Shown here one piece after another: positions 11,005 through 21,219 of a stretch of 64,000 nucleotides of DNA; within the stretch, counting starts at the first letter, position 1; each line of letters starts with the position of its first letter. The notes under the pieces were generated by a model. It was given only the letters and a program-made list of their open reading frames with translations. It was not told the DNA's origin and searched no databases. This DNA comes from Cryoendolithus antarcticus (lineage: Eukaryota; Ascomycota; Dothideomycetes; Cladosporiales; Cladosporiaceae): contig NAJO01000035.1 in the NCBI GenBank assembly GCA_002077065.1, forward strand, positions 62,001 through 126,000. Direction: 5' to 3'. Position numbers and translations under genes: made by a program.

Positions 11005-12103
11005 ATGCTCCTCCTCGACTACCAAAACGTCCTCATCGAGTCTATCCTCAAGGACCGCTTCGCACCCGAGTAAGGCACCACTCCATCCTCCACCCAGCCC
11101 ATGCCCTTAGGAACTAACATAACGCTGCCAGCGCCTCACCCACTTCCATCGACCAAATCGTCTCCGACTTCGACAACGTAACCTTCCATATATCCACCCC
11201 AACCTCGAAATCCCAGATCCTAATCTCCCTGCGCATAAAATGCTACCCCGAGCTGGTGGCCCAAGGCGCCCAATCCGTGCTAGAACGCGAGTACGGCAGT
11301 CTGATAGTGAGCCCTGAGTCGGGGTATGATTTTAGCTTGCAAGTCGACCTCACCGCATTGCCAGAAAGCCAGGATGAGCGAGATGAGCTAGTGCGGAAGA
11401 TAAGTCTGCTGAAGCGGAATGCCATGGCTGCGCCGTTTGAGCAGGCGTTTGGGGAGTACTCCACCCTCCGCGAAGAAGCCTCGAAATACACATCCGAATC
11501 CGCACCACAGGGTGTGCGAGAGGGTGGGGAGGTGCGGGCGATCCATTACAGAGAGGAAGAGGCTATCTACATCAAGCCCAGTCATGATCGCGTGACGGTG
11601 ATCTTCTCGACGGTGTTTCGGGAGGAGACGGATCGGGTGTTTGGGAAGGTCTTCTTGCAAGAATTCGTCGACGCCCGAAGACGAGCGATTCAGAACGCAC
11701 CGCAAGTGCTCTTTCGCAACGATCCGCCGCTCGAACTGCAAGGCTTGCCGGAGGTGAAGAGCGGGAAAGGGGATGTTGGGTATATCACTTTCGGTATGGT
11801 TGCATTGCACTACTCTATCATCACTGCTCTGCTGGTTGCTAACGTCGTTATACAGTCCTCTTTCCCCGCCACCTCTCCTCCTCAGACCGCCAACAAGAAG
11901 TCATCTCGCACATCCAGACGTTTCGCGATTACTTCCACTACCACATCAAAGCCTCGAAAGCGTACATTCACTCACGCATGCGGCGGCGGACGGCAGACTT
12001 CTTGCAAGTGCTGCGGAGAGCGAGACCTGAGGAGGTGGAGGCCGGTGGAGTGCAGAAGGAGCGCAAGACGGCTAGTGGGAGGACTTTCCGGGTGCAGGCT
12101 TGA
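11005..12103 (+). CDS. ARC35: Arp2/3 complex subunit 2 (ARPC2, p34)
   Basis: Three exons: 11005-11069, 11132-11793 and 11856-12103, giving 324 residues; introns are 62 bp each. The joined protein begins [19 protein letters not shown], continues with [14 protein letters not shown] and contains the highly conserved block [18 protein letters not shown], then [18 protein letters not shown] and [20 protein letters not shown]. The last exon gives VLFPRHL and a basic C-terminal helix ending [17 protein letters not shown]2 and ARPC4 form the core clamp of the Arp2/3 complex, which nucleates branched actin at endocytic patches. Reading through the second intron would give a wrong tail, so the third exon is needed. 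Identification is firm. Confidence 0.95.
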
Positions 12104-13718
12104 TGAAATGGAGACTCGCGAATTAACGAATTGAATGGCGCGACTATCTATCGCTCGTACGCTACTCTCTCGGCTTCCGCACAGTCAACGATTGCTCAGC
12201 TGCGCTCCGCTGACGACCATCCTCAATTACAACGCGCGATCAAGCGCAGTCCCGGAATCTGCCGCCCACTCGAGCGAGTCCACGTTCGAACCCCACGGCA
12301 TCCAGTTCCTCAGCGCTCAGCCCAAAACCGCACATCCTTCGCGTCGAGCTCACGGGCTTCGGCCTGCGCCAGGGAGCCACACGCGGGTCGAGCTGTCCTG
12401 TCATAGCTCGAAGCGTCTCATCCGGGCGCCTTACAATCTCTTCCAGCTGCTCGAGCCTTTTCCTCGTTTGCTTTCACCTCCAGTCGAACATATCAATCCG
12501 CGGAGCGAGAACCCTGTCTCGTGCTGCTCAGGGTGTGCTATTGCTCAGCGCACACAGCCTGCAAGCGTGTCAGCGCATCCGCCTACCCCTTCATGCCAAT
12601 GTTGGTCGTGCTGACTCACCCTTCACGCCCGGCCTCGCCATGCTGTGCCGCCATGTACCAGCATACATTTCACGTCCCGTGATGTGGTGGAGCTTCATTT
12701 ACATTCACTCATATGAAACCACAAGCACGGCTTCATCGGTATTTCGAAATCGCATGTGCATTTCACGAAATGTCTTGATAGTCTTCCTCTTCCTCTGCTT
12801 GCTCGGCCGCTGCTTTTGTGTGCATGTGTAGTACCGCGGCGTGGGATGCAGGTACGACCGCCGTTTGTGGAGCTCCTGCCTCGGAAGAGCGAGCCGAGGA
12901 CGTGGGAGGACATTGTGAACTTTGAACTTCGAACCTGACGCTCGAAGGAGAGGTGATATGGTTTCGTGAAGAACGATCAAGTTTGAATACGAGTCGAGGT
13001 GAGTTCATGGGCTGTCGTCAGCTTCATCTATATATACGACCCCAATCCCTCCACCCAAGCGAACGCTCACGCCATCCTCTGCGCAGCGATCCCATTAAAT
13101 ATTCCTGGCAATCACGTCTCATAATCTCGGATTATCTACGGATCCACTGCGCCGGTCTCACGTTCTGCTCTAACATCCCACTTCCACGCCACGTCGTGCC
13201 AGATTTTGGTCGTATCACGCGTCTGCCCAGCCTGGCAATCAGGGTCGAGATGGGCTGAGTTGACTCGCGTGATCTGGGTGTTTGTCGGGTATCTGAAGAT
13301 CGCTAGGGTGTGAAGCAGGGAAGTCGGAAAGTCCTCGGTTGCTCGGGTTGGAGGTGCCGAGTGATAATAAGAACGGCCTTGGAATTTAGGGTGCTGAGCA
13401 GGGGGGGTGTGGCTCGTGACGGAGGGAGGGTGGCGGTGCTGTGGCTGTGTTTGTTCGAAGATCGACAGCATTGAAGCTGGAGCGTGGTGCTGTGAAGATA
13501 GCTGGCCAAAGGAGATCATGAGATGCTCCGGATGGGCTGTGCAGACGCGCATGCCAATGGTGAAGTGAGGGCGTGTCGTTTGCTTCCCTGTCTTCCGTCC
13601 GGGCCCGACCTCGTAGCCTGGCATCTCACTCCTTGCGGTATCTTTGCTCGTGATCTCACAAGGACCCGCTCCTCGAGACTACTCGTGATCATGAACTCGT
13701 CTATCATGAGAGCTTCGT
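12104..13718. other. Intergenic between ARPC2 and SDC1 3' ends
   Basis: The flanking genes converge, so this 1.6 kb holds both 3' untranslated regions. A TATATATA run lies near 13027-13035. A plus-strand open frame at 12135-12614 has a basic, mitochondrial-targeting-like start but no recognisable domain and lacks other support, so it is not annotated as a gene. Confidence 0.45.
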
Positions 13719-14191
13719 TCAAGCTCCCTCCAACTCCCGGCTGCGATCCCGCAAGAAGTCCGACAGCCATAGCAGCGGCTTCTCTGGCTCGTACATGGCA
13801 ATGTACTTCATGCCTTCCAGCAAGTGAGGTGTGAGGTTCTGATTGAGGTACTGCCTCGTCGGGCCACCATGGGGGACTGGCTTTGCGTTGGGTGGAGGAG
13901 GGATGGAGGGTTGTTGGGTAGGCGGGCCAGCGGGGCGGGGAGGGGTGGCGGTGGAGGGTGCGGTGGGGAGAGCAGTAGGGAGGGTGTCCATAGTAGACGG
14001 TAGAGTCTGAGATGGTATCGACGCCTCAGCTATGATAGACTGAGGTGGGATGGAGGTCTACGCAGGACAAAGTTAGTGGCCGAGACACTGACATGTTGAA
14101 GTGAAGCCCCACTGACCTGCACAGCACCGCTGTCCTCCATCTCGACTTCTGGCGCGGTGGGCGCAATGCCATTTGGAGTGTGCTCTGCCAT
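13719..14191 (-). CDS. SDC1: COMPASS complex subunit Sdc1 (Dpy-30 domain protein)
   Basis: Two exons on the minus strand: 14191-14117 and 14057-13719, with a 59-bp intron (GTCAGT to GTAG), giving 137 residues. The N-terminal half is Pro/Thr/Ala-rich and probably disordered. The C-terminal block from about residue 90 is the Dpy-30 motif: TRQYLNQNLTPHLLEGMKY followed by EPEKPLLWLSDFL. This motif forms an X-type four-helix dimer that binds the Bre2/Ash2 subunit of the Set1 histone H3K4 methyltransferase complex. Small size and disordered leader are usual for fungal Sdc1. It diverges from the TPKK-repeat gene across 1.1 kb. Identification is firm; the 5' exon rests on splice phase and frame continuity. 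Confidence 0.92.
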
Positions 14192-15297
14192 GACTGTATG
14201 CAGGGATGCCAACGAAAACACGGCGATTCAACGATCCGTCGACTGCTGTCAGATGAATGTAAAGTCCAAAGCACACAGCGGGGAACGCGTCCGACCTCAC
14301 GCGTTGAACATCGCTTGGCACCATGCTCCAGCGTCGACTTCATCTCTTTATTTGTACCTCCTAGAATGCAAGCGGAACGGGAATCCAGTCGACAGAAGAG
14401 CGACATTTCACTCAGCCTGCCATGTGCAGCTCGACTGCTAGCGCCGTGGACCTCAAGCTGTGCTGTTCAGCAGAGTCAAAGTCGATGACAACCACTGTAG
14501 TACACCAACTGCCACGAACGAATGTCTCTACACACGCTGCAGCATCGGCGAACCACTTGCTCAAAATGATCGCCATTCGAGTTCGCCGCGAGCAATTGCG
14601 TGCAGAGGATTCTCTCCGGTTACCGCTGAGCAGGCGCAAGATATCACAGATTTGGCAATCATTTTCATCGATTGCCACTGCGGGATGCATGCGATACCAG
14701 ATACCTACTTGATACGCTGGAGCTAGGGGATCGTCTCCAGTAAAGCATGCTCATCACTTCCGCCGCGTCTCTGCCCCCGACAAACCTCTATGATGAGATT
14801 CTGACTCTAGAGGCCGCCTTTGCGAGCGCCAGAAGCCTTCTGGCACCTGTGGGTAGTGACTTCCAATCATTATCACGTCACTTCTCACTACCTCAGCGCA
14901 CATGAAAGCAGTAATGTGGACATCTGAAACAATGCCCCTCTTCACTATTCCAGCTATTGAGTAATCTCTTGGGCGTCCAGGATGTGCGTCCAAGCATATT
15001 CTGGCTGCCCGGCGCACCGATAATCGCTGACCCCAACATTTTCCCCTCCCGGACACACTCCTCACTCACATTTTGCTCGTGCCTGTGAACCGGCGAAAGC
15101 TGCCTGGCTCACTTTCAAGGCAGACGTCAGCTAGCACATGTGATTCGGAACGCTCGCAGGTGAGCTTAAGTTGCGCAACCTCTTCCTCGATTTGATCCAA
15201 CACTTCGACCTCAACAACTACTTCCACCCTATCTCAACATCGGTCCCGCCTCCTTCAAATCGACTCTTTCCAACGCAACTGACAACAACGACTTGCA
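14192..15297. other. Divergent intergenic region
   Basis: About 1.1 kb between the SDC1 start and the start of the TPKK-repeat gene. It must carry both promoters. Overlapping short frames on both strands lack any recognisable feature. The last 60 bases before 15298 are C/A-rich with repeated CAAC and ACAAC, a common fungal leader composition. Confidence 0.5.
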
Positions 15298-17195
15298 ATG
15301 GCTGTCAAGACCCCTCAGGTATCTGCCTTGCGCCTTTCAACAGTTGTTGCCAGCTCACTGACGTTCACTTTGCAGAAAGTTGAGGTCGCAACTCCCAAGA
15401 AGGAGGCTTCCAAGAAGTCGACTTCGAAGGCAGAGACCATCAAGTTCGAGGAATCGGCCAAGAAGCAGACTCCCAAGAAAGACACCGCCAAGAAGGATAC
15501 GCCCAAGAAGGAGACTTCGAAGAAGGATGTAACACCTTCCGATGACGAGGACGATGATGTGAAGCCGACGCCTGCCAAGAAGAAGAAGGAGCCAGTCAAG
15601 TATACCGCGCTGACCAAGGAGGTTGGTGGGCTGCCCGTCCCTGTCGACATCACGTTTATGGGCGAATCTGTGCAGTCTAAGGTGAGTGATATCAGAGTCC
15701 TTGATACAATATCATCTGACATTTTTCGTGACTAACTTCATTCCAGGCCGGCAAGCCGGGTACCTTCTCCCACACGCTCAAGCTGGATGCGACTGCGCCC
15801 TTTGAGCTCGTGCAGACTGTATGTACACAGCCTATCTTCGCTCCTTGCACCTCACCATTGCTAACACATCAGCAGTACGTGGCCAATGATGGCGTATATG
15901 AGGGAGCTCAAGTCATCGTCCTCAGACCCGCCAAGCCCTTCAAGCTCATGCAGCTACCCGAGGAGCTGCGCCAGCGCATCTACAACTTCTACTTCGCGCC
16001 AAAGGGCGAGGCCATCAGTGTCGACACGAAGCGCAAGGGTGGCGGTGGTGTCGTGTACGCCAAGTCGTACGCCGAGGGCAGCAAGTTCCGCATCGCCTTG
16101 CTCGCAATCTCCCAGGAGGTCAGTGGGCCTCTTCTCCTTCTAAACTACCCTTCACTGACGCATGGATGCAGGTCCACAAGGAAGCCACCTCCACCTTCTA
16201 CAGCCAGCCCATTTCCGTCCCGGATACGACCTCCGTCCTCGAATTTCTCGGCAGTCTCCCCAACTACGCCAAGCCCATGCTTCGCGACCTCACCATCAAG
16301 TCGGTTCAGAGAAATCCTCGAACTGCGTTCTCCTTCCTCCAAGAGGCCAAGTATCTTCGCAAGCTCACGCTGAAGAGCTGGTACTACCACAACGAGGAGC
16401 CGACCAAGGCTGCGACGGTATTCTGGTCGGAGGCATCCAAGATGTTGGAGGCGTTGGCTACCGTGACCGCCGACAAGGTGCAGCGTACCTTCATTGAGGT
16501 GAAGGAGGATCCTGCTGAGCCTGTCAAGAGCGGAGTTAAGCAGGTGGAGGTTGCCTCTGACGGCATCGTCACTGAGATGGAGATCACCAAGACCGAGCAG
16601 ACGGACACCGAGATGGCTGAGGCCGACGCTCCCGCCGCCCCAGCTGCCAACACCGACGGCATGCATCCTACCATCACCACTGACGGCGACACCACCTTCC
16701 CCATCGTCGCCTCCGATCTCTTCGACGGTACGGTTACCACTTCCGCCATCGTCAAGCCCTCCAAGCCCGCTCCGCAGGTCATCGAGACTAAGGGCAAGCG
16801 CTCCGACGCCATCGACATCCTGCACTTCGACGATGAATTCTTCACCTTCAAGGACGACGAGGGCGATAAGTCGATGTACGACGACGAGATGGTGGAGGAG
16901 TTCAAGGACGCGTTGAAGGCGAAGTTGAAGTAAGTCACCTCTTCCTCAATCATCACTATAATATTGGCTGCCGCTGATTGGAAGAAGGTGAGCTGAGCGA
17001 GATTTCCACAGTATCTCCAACGTCCACACCTGGGCTTGCGTTTGCGGGAGTCTTGTGAGGGGCCATGTCTGTGGAGAGGAGCTGGAGAAGAGGTGTAAGG
17101 CGGAGATTGAGAAGAAGCGGCTTGACGAGGAGTTCGGGCATTTGAAGCAGGGGCATGGTGGGGTGGAGATGCTGAGGGCAATTTATGCCTTCTGA
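15298..17195 (+). CDS. Uncharacterised TPKK-repeat protein with F-box-like segment
   Basis: Six exons are inferred: 15298-15318, 15376-15681, 15747-15818, 15876-16118, 16172-16929 and 17012-17195, totalling 527 residues in one phase. The N-terminus is a Lys-rich tract of repeated TPKK/SKK units (TPKKEASKK, TPKKDTAKKDTPKK), resembling histone H1-type tails, then an acidic run. Exon 4 holds LMQLPEELRQRIYNFYF, similar to the F-box-like segment at the start of many Dothideomycete proteins. The C-terminal half has an acidic, Thr/Ala-rich linker, then FDDEFFTFKDDEGDKS. The last exon encodes a Cys-containing helix-rich tail (WACVCGSLVRGHVCGEELEK). The apparent TAA at 16931 sits inside a GTAAGT donor, so the frame probably continues. 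Intron 1 (57 bp) is stop-free and in frame. Function unknown; nuclear location is plausible. Confidence 0.75.
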
Positions 17196-17458
17196 GCTCC
17201 TTGAATGCAGCTTCCAGTACAATGTGGACAATCTCTACTCACTGCAGAGAATCATGGGTTTGTGCGAGATTGCTAGTTGCACAACAGACTGTACTCTACC
17301 GATTTATGCTTTCAATCGCATTCTCTAACGCTTGTCTTGCTTCCACGATCCGCGCTATAGATTTATTGCAACGCCATACATACAAACGAACAAGAGCTCC
17401 ATCGACGACAGTACCAGCGGAGCACGCAAGCTAATGTATCGGGCACGGACTTTGAACC

Positions 17459-18404
17459 CTATGGCAGTTCGCCTCGACGGCCATGTCCTGACAGCTCAGC
17501 AGCGTCAGCGACCGGTGTTCCTTTGTGCAGCCCGCTAGACGTGCTGTCCATCTGCTGCATACTCTGCACCATCTGCGGTGTTCGATCTTGAAGCTCTGCG
17601 CGAGCTTCTTCTACCGCCATGCGCTTCTTTCGCTCCTTCTGTAACAGAGCCATCAGAGCGCCAGTGCTCACAAGCAGCGCTATCCCAAGTCCAGAACCGA
17701 CACCAATCGCCACATCTCTGGGTACATAGCTTGCGAGATCCGGAGCTGAAACCTGGCTATGCTGACTTGTGTTTGTGGACGTAACGGTGACAGTACTAGT
17801 AGTCACTGCTGCAGACACCATGATCGTTCCCGGCGCGGTAATTGTGATTACCGAGTTGGTGCTGTTTGCGACGCCTTCAACAAGGCCTCCAGTGCCGTAC
17901 TTGGTCGTGGGATTGCTGCACCAACTTCCGTCCTGGCCAGCACCTGGACACCACCAGTCCAAGCCTACCAGATCGCCGGCGCTTGGACCGCAGGGAAACA
18001 TGTTCGCCCATTTGCTTTCACCTAGGCAAGGTCTTAGCTTTACATATCATGTATCGTGGTGTTACGATTCTCTTACCCATACACAGCTGGGGACAACTGT
18101 CAAGAGGAAACGCCGCCCAGTTTCGAGCTGAACACGCGCCTCGATAGACCTGAACATCGTGCAAGGTTAGGAGCCGCCATCTCTACAGCCAGAATCATAC
18201 ACTTACCACGCCTAGACTTCCGCCGAAACATAGGCCGTTCGAAAGACATGCTTCTCCAGCACGGCAGCATTGACTGGTCCGGGTCGGGTCACAGGCCACG
18301 TAGTCGTCACCATTGGCGTCTGAGCCGTCCGGCCAGTAGCAGTCTGCAGAGGTCAAGCGCAGCTGTCGCAGTAATAATATGCCTAGGAGCCCAGAGTGAC
18401 GCAT
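17459..18404 (-). CDS. Secreted Cys-rich single-pass membrane protein, unknown function
   Basis: Three exons on the minus strand: 18404-18207, 18149-18077 and 18021-17459, 277 residues; introns of 57 and 55 bp. A signal peptide (MRHSGLLGILLLRQLRLTSA) precedes a Cys-rich ectodomain with DCYWPDGS, CCRAGEACLSNGLC, YRGACS and LDWWCPGAG. A Ser/Thr/Val-rich stretch follows, then one membrane helix (about residues 190-212, VAIGVGSGLGIALLVSTGAL) and a basic, charged cytoplasmic tail. This layout is common among fungal surface proteins of unknown role and resembles wall-sensor architecture (Cys-rich head, mucin-like stalk, one helix), although no WSC domain signature is recognised. Orientation is tail to tail with the TPKK-repeat gene. 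Alternative upstream in-frame ATGs would spoil the signal peptide. Confidence 0.75.
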
Positions 18405-19090
18405 CCTTCCTTCGCGACTGAGAGCGATACCAATGGCACTGCAGCGAGACAGCTCTCTCCAGGAATCGAGGAGGATCGACAAGGCTGAAGGAGGGCATCC
18501 CCTCCATCAAGTACGCATGAAATCGCCGGAAAATCGCCTTCAGCCTTGCGCTTTGGTATTGGTCCATCCCGGTCCATGCAGACGATGTCAATGGCGCTTC
18601 TTGCTGCATGGCACCCAATGATGTCTCGTCACTCAATGCAGACTCCCGTAGATCCCCTAGGTGCGATTGGAGACCTTGGAGCACAGCATGCTGGCTGCGG
18701 GATCGGTGCCTTTCTCCAGCCTTGTTGACCCGCACGATGTCTGCTCGTCAGCCTCGCCACACGAGATCTTATTGCATCGTTCTACGCACGCACTACCCAT
18801 GGCGCTATCGACTACATAATGATGCTACTTTCGTCTCAGGCGCACATTACATCAGACAATGGCGAGTGTAGGTTGACGTCCAGATCTGCAGGAGAGATGA
18901 ATATTCGCCACATCCGGCTTAGCGTTCTCGGAGCCTGGCTGCAGTAAGGTAATGTGACCGCCTCGGACTATCCTCGTGTGTTCAATACATATTTATTGCT
19001 GACCATGAGATACCATCCTGTACAAAGTGCGGATATCCTCGTGCTGCTGCTCATACCCCGAAACGCCGCGCTCCCTACTAAGCAAAGCGC
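18405..19090. other. Intergenic, no gene seen
   Basis: Holds the promoter of the Cys-rich protein gene and the 3' region of PEX13. An AT-rich piece near 18979-18999 (TTCAATACATATTTATTGCTG) is a possible PEX13 3'-end signal region. No protein-like frame. Confidence 0.5.
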
Positions 19091-20467
19091 TCACGAATAG
19101 AAAGCGCTCTTCTGAAAACTTTCCACCCCAACATCACTAGCCGTCCCCTTGACCTCCGGCTTCACCTTCTGCAGCGCACTAGCAGCCTTCAAGCTATTGG
19201 CCCTACTCGCCCCACTACCCAGACTCGTCATCGTATTGACGCGCGAATGTCCTGCTTCACTCCCCTCCTTCGCAGCAATCTGCCCCTGTCCCTGCGGTCG
19301 CCGCTGGATGGTTTCGAGGTATGTAGAAGGCAAGTAGCCCATTCGCCCGTCCCTTGCGCGACACCGCCACCACTCACTCGCCTGACCCATGGGATCGGAC
19401 TTTGAAAGCACCGCCACGAGATCTCCAGTCTTGACCGCTAGGTCGGTGCCGTCAACCCAGGACTGGCCTGGTGGGAGCTGGGGCGTGTAGTCGAAAGTCA
19501 CGCGACAGAAGTCCAGCTTACTCGGATCCAGCGGCTGAGTGGCGTTGTTGGGATCGTAAGGTGCGAGCGCTTGTTGGCGCGCTGCTTCCGCTTCTTGCGA
19601 GGCGGCGAGAGCTTTTATGAGTTTGCCCATCAGGTATGGCAGGCCGAAGACCGCTAGCAGGAAGACCACGAAGGGTTTACGGCTGGGTTTAGGCTGGCCA
19701 GATGGATCCACGCCGCCTTTGCCACCAGCGCTGAAGTGTGCGAAATTCGCTGGCGTCAGCTCTGTAGAGCTTGCTGGTGGAGGTCGACCGGTGAGTTTTG
19801 CAATCGCAACGCGCACCCATCTCATCAAAGTGAATATCCCCAGCACACTCCCAAGCGTCTGCCTTAGCGTCCCAAACTGCTCCGCCACGCTAACCATGGC
19901 AAAGAAACTCGAATGCGTAGCCATATACGTACTTTCCAACATCTGCGCAAAGCCCCCAAACGCCCCCACAATACTCTCAATCATCTGGAACGTCGTCTGC
20001 GTGCTCTGACTGAAACTTTGCGTCAAGCTCGGATCCTGCCCTGGCATGCCAGCGCCGTACATCCCCTGTTGCTGGCCGTACATTCCGCCGAAACCTCCCA
20101 TGCCGCCCATGCCACCCATTGCGCCGCCGTAAGGCGACGAGTACATGCTGCTCATGCCGCCCATGCCGCCGGCGCCGAAGCGGGACATGGGACTGCTGTA
20201 CGGGGAGGATGCGCCGTAGCCGTATGGTGAGCTTCCCATGCCGCCCATTGCGCCGCCGTATGGGGAGGGTCGTCCGTAGGGTGAGGCGTAGTTTGAGGCG
20301 GTGCGGGAGGCGACTGTGGAGAGCGAGTCTGGTCGAGCAGGGAGCGAGGGTGCTGCGGCGCTGGAGGTCGCTGTGGGTATGGCTGTCGCTGTCGATGTCG
20401 GGATCGCTGCTGATGCGCCGCCCGCGCCTGCCCTTTCCCAGGGCTTGGGCGGCGATACGCCAGACAT
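19091..20467 (-). CDS. PEX13: Peroxin Pex13, peroxisomal docking-complex SH3 protein
   Basis: One uninterrupted frame of 458 residues. The N-terminus MSGVSPPKPWERAG matches the conserved start of fungal Pex13. Residues about 60-145 form a Gly/Met/Tyr/Ser-rich low-complexity region with repeated SPYGGAMGGMGG units; such YG-rich regions in Pex13 are reported to form the permeable phase of the import pore. The conserved Pex13 N domain follows (SFSQSTQTTFQMIESIVGAF, LMRWVRVAIAKL). One further hydrophobic segment is FVVFLLAVFGLPYLMGKLI. The SH3 domain (about residues 320-390) has FDYTPQ, EWWRCRARDGRMGYLPSTYL, with the expected ALYDY-like, WW and GYLPSTY positions. It acts in the peroxisomal membrane with Pex14 to admit Pex5/Pex7 cargo. 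Confidence 0.96.
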   Translation of the reverse strand: MSGVSPPKPWERAGAGGASAAIPTSTATAIPTATSSAAAPSLPARPDSLSTVASRTASNYASPYGRPSPYGGAMGGMGSSPYGYGASSPYSSPMSRFGAGGMGGMSSMYSSPYGGAMGGMGGMGGFGGMYGQQQGMYGAGMPGQDPSLTQSFSQSTQTTFQMIESIVGAFGGFAQMLESTYMATHSSFFAMVSVAEQFGTLRQTLGSVLGIFTLMRWVRVAIAKLTGRPPPASSTELTPANFAHFSAGGKGGVDPSGQPKPSRKPFVVFLLAVFGLPYLMGKLIKALAASQEAEAARQQALAPYDPNNATQPLDPSKLDFCRVTFDYTPQLPPGQSWVDGTDLAVKTGDLVAVLSKSDPMGQASEWWRCRARDGRMGYLPSTYLETIQRRPQGQGQIAAKEGSEAGHSRVNTMTSLGSGASRANSLKAASALQKVKPEVKGTASDVGVESFQKSAFYS

Positions 20468-21219
20468 CGTGACGTCTGTCTTCTGCCCTATCTTACACCT
20501 CCCACCCGTCCGCTATCTCCCGTGGGATACCTCGTCACTGTATTGCCCCGTGTCCACGCTTTGCAGTTCGGTTCCACTCTTCGTCTCGCCGCTCAACGAT
20601 AAGGCCGTCCACTTTCTCGAGGTGTGCCCGATGCTGGCTTCGATCACTTCAGGGATGATTATGCAATGCTCGAGTCGAGTCCTTGGATTACATCCGCTAT
20701 TGTGTATATGTGTGCGGTGAAGTCAAGATGTCGCCGTCGTGACGACTGCAAACATGTGGGCAAGCGATGAGGTGGCTGACGAGAGCCCGAGAAAGCCGAG
20801 GCATAAAACTCTCGCCGAGCGACTCCCACACAACACACACAACGGCCGCAAGACATGGCTCGTTCATGGAATACATCATTCACGTCATCAGAGGACGGTG
20901 GAACAACGGTAAACTGCTGGTCTCGAAGTCAGTGGAGGCGGCCGCTACAATGGCATCATGTCTCGATCGAGAAGGAAAGAGCAGTAATACAAATTGCCCA
21001 TGCTAGAGTTGGCCAACACGAGCCATGCACTCTCGCACGAGGTAGTCACTCAGAAGATGATTGACGAAAATGTAGTAAACCGCGTTTAAATTGCCTATCA
21101 TGCGCCCACCTATCCCTCATGTACAGCACCGCCACTTTAGCATCCAAAACCAGCGTTCCGCCGCCATGAGACGCGTAGCCTAAGAAGAAGCTATATACAA
21201 CTCAATCCCATCCCTTCCC
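20468..21219. other. Intergenic between PEX13 start and TOS1 end
   Basis: About 750 bp; the PEX13 promoter is at the left side and the TOS1 3' region at the right. Only short unsupported frames on both strands. Confidence 0.5.

Noticed and set aside
12135..12614. 159-codon frame with a mitochondrial-targeting-like start
   Set aside because: It begins 31 bp after the ARPC2 stop, has no recognisable domain, and is low in support apart from a basic start.
16145..16825. 226-codon frame antisense to the TPKK-repeat gene, rich in Gly and Leu
   Set aside because: Its composition follows from the codon pattern of the opposite strand; not a gene.
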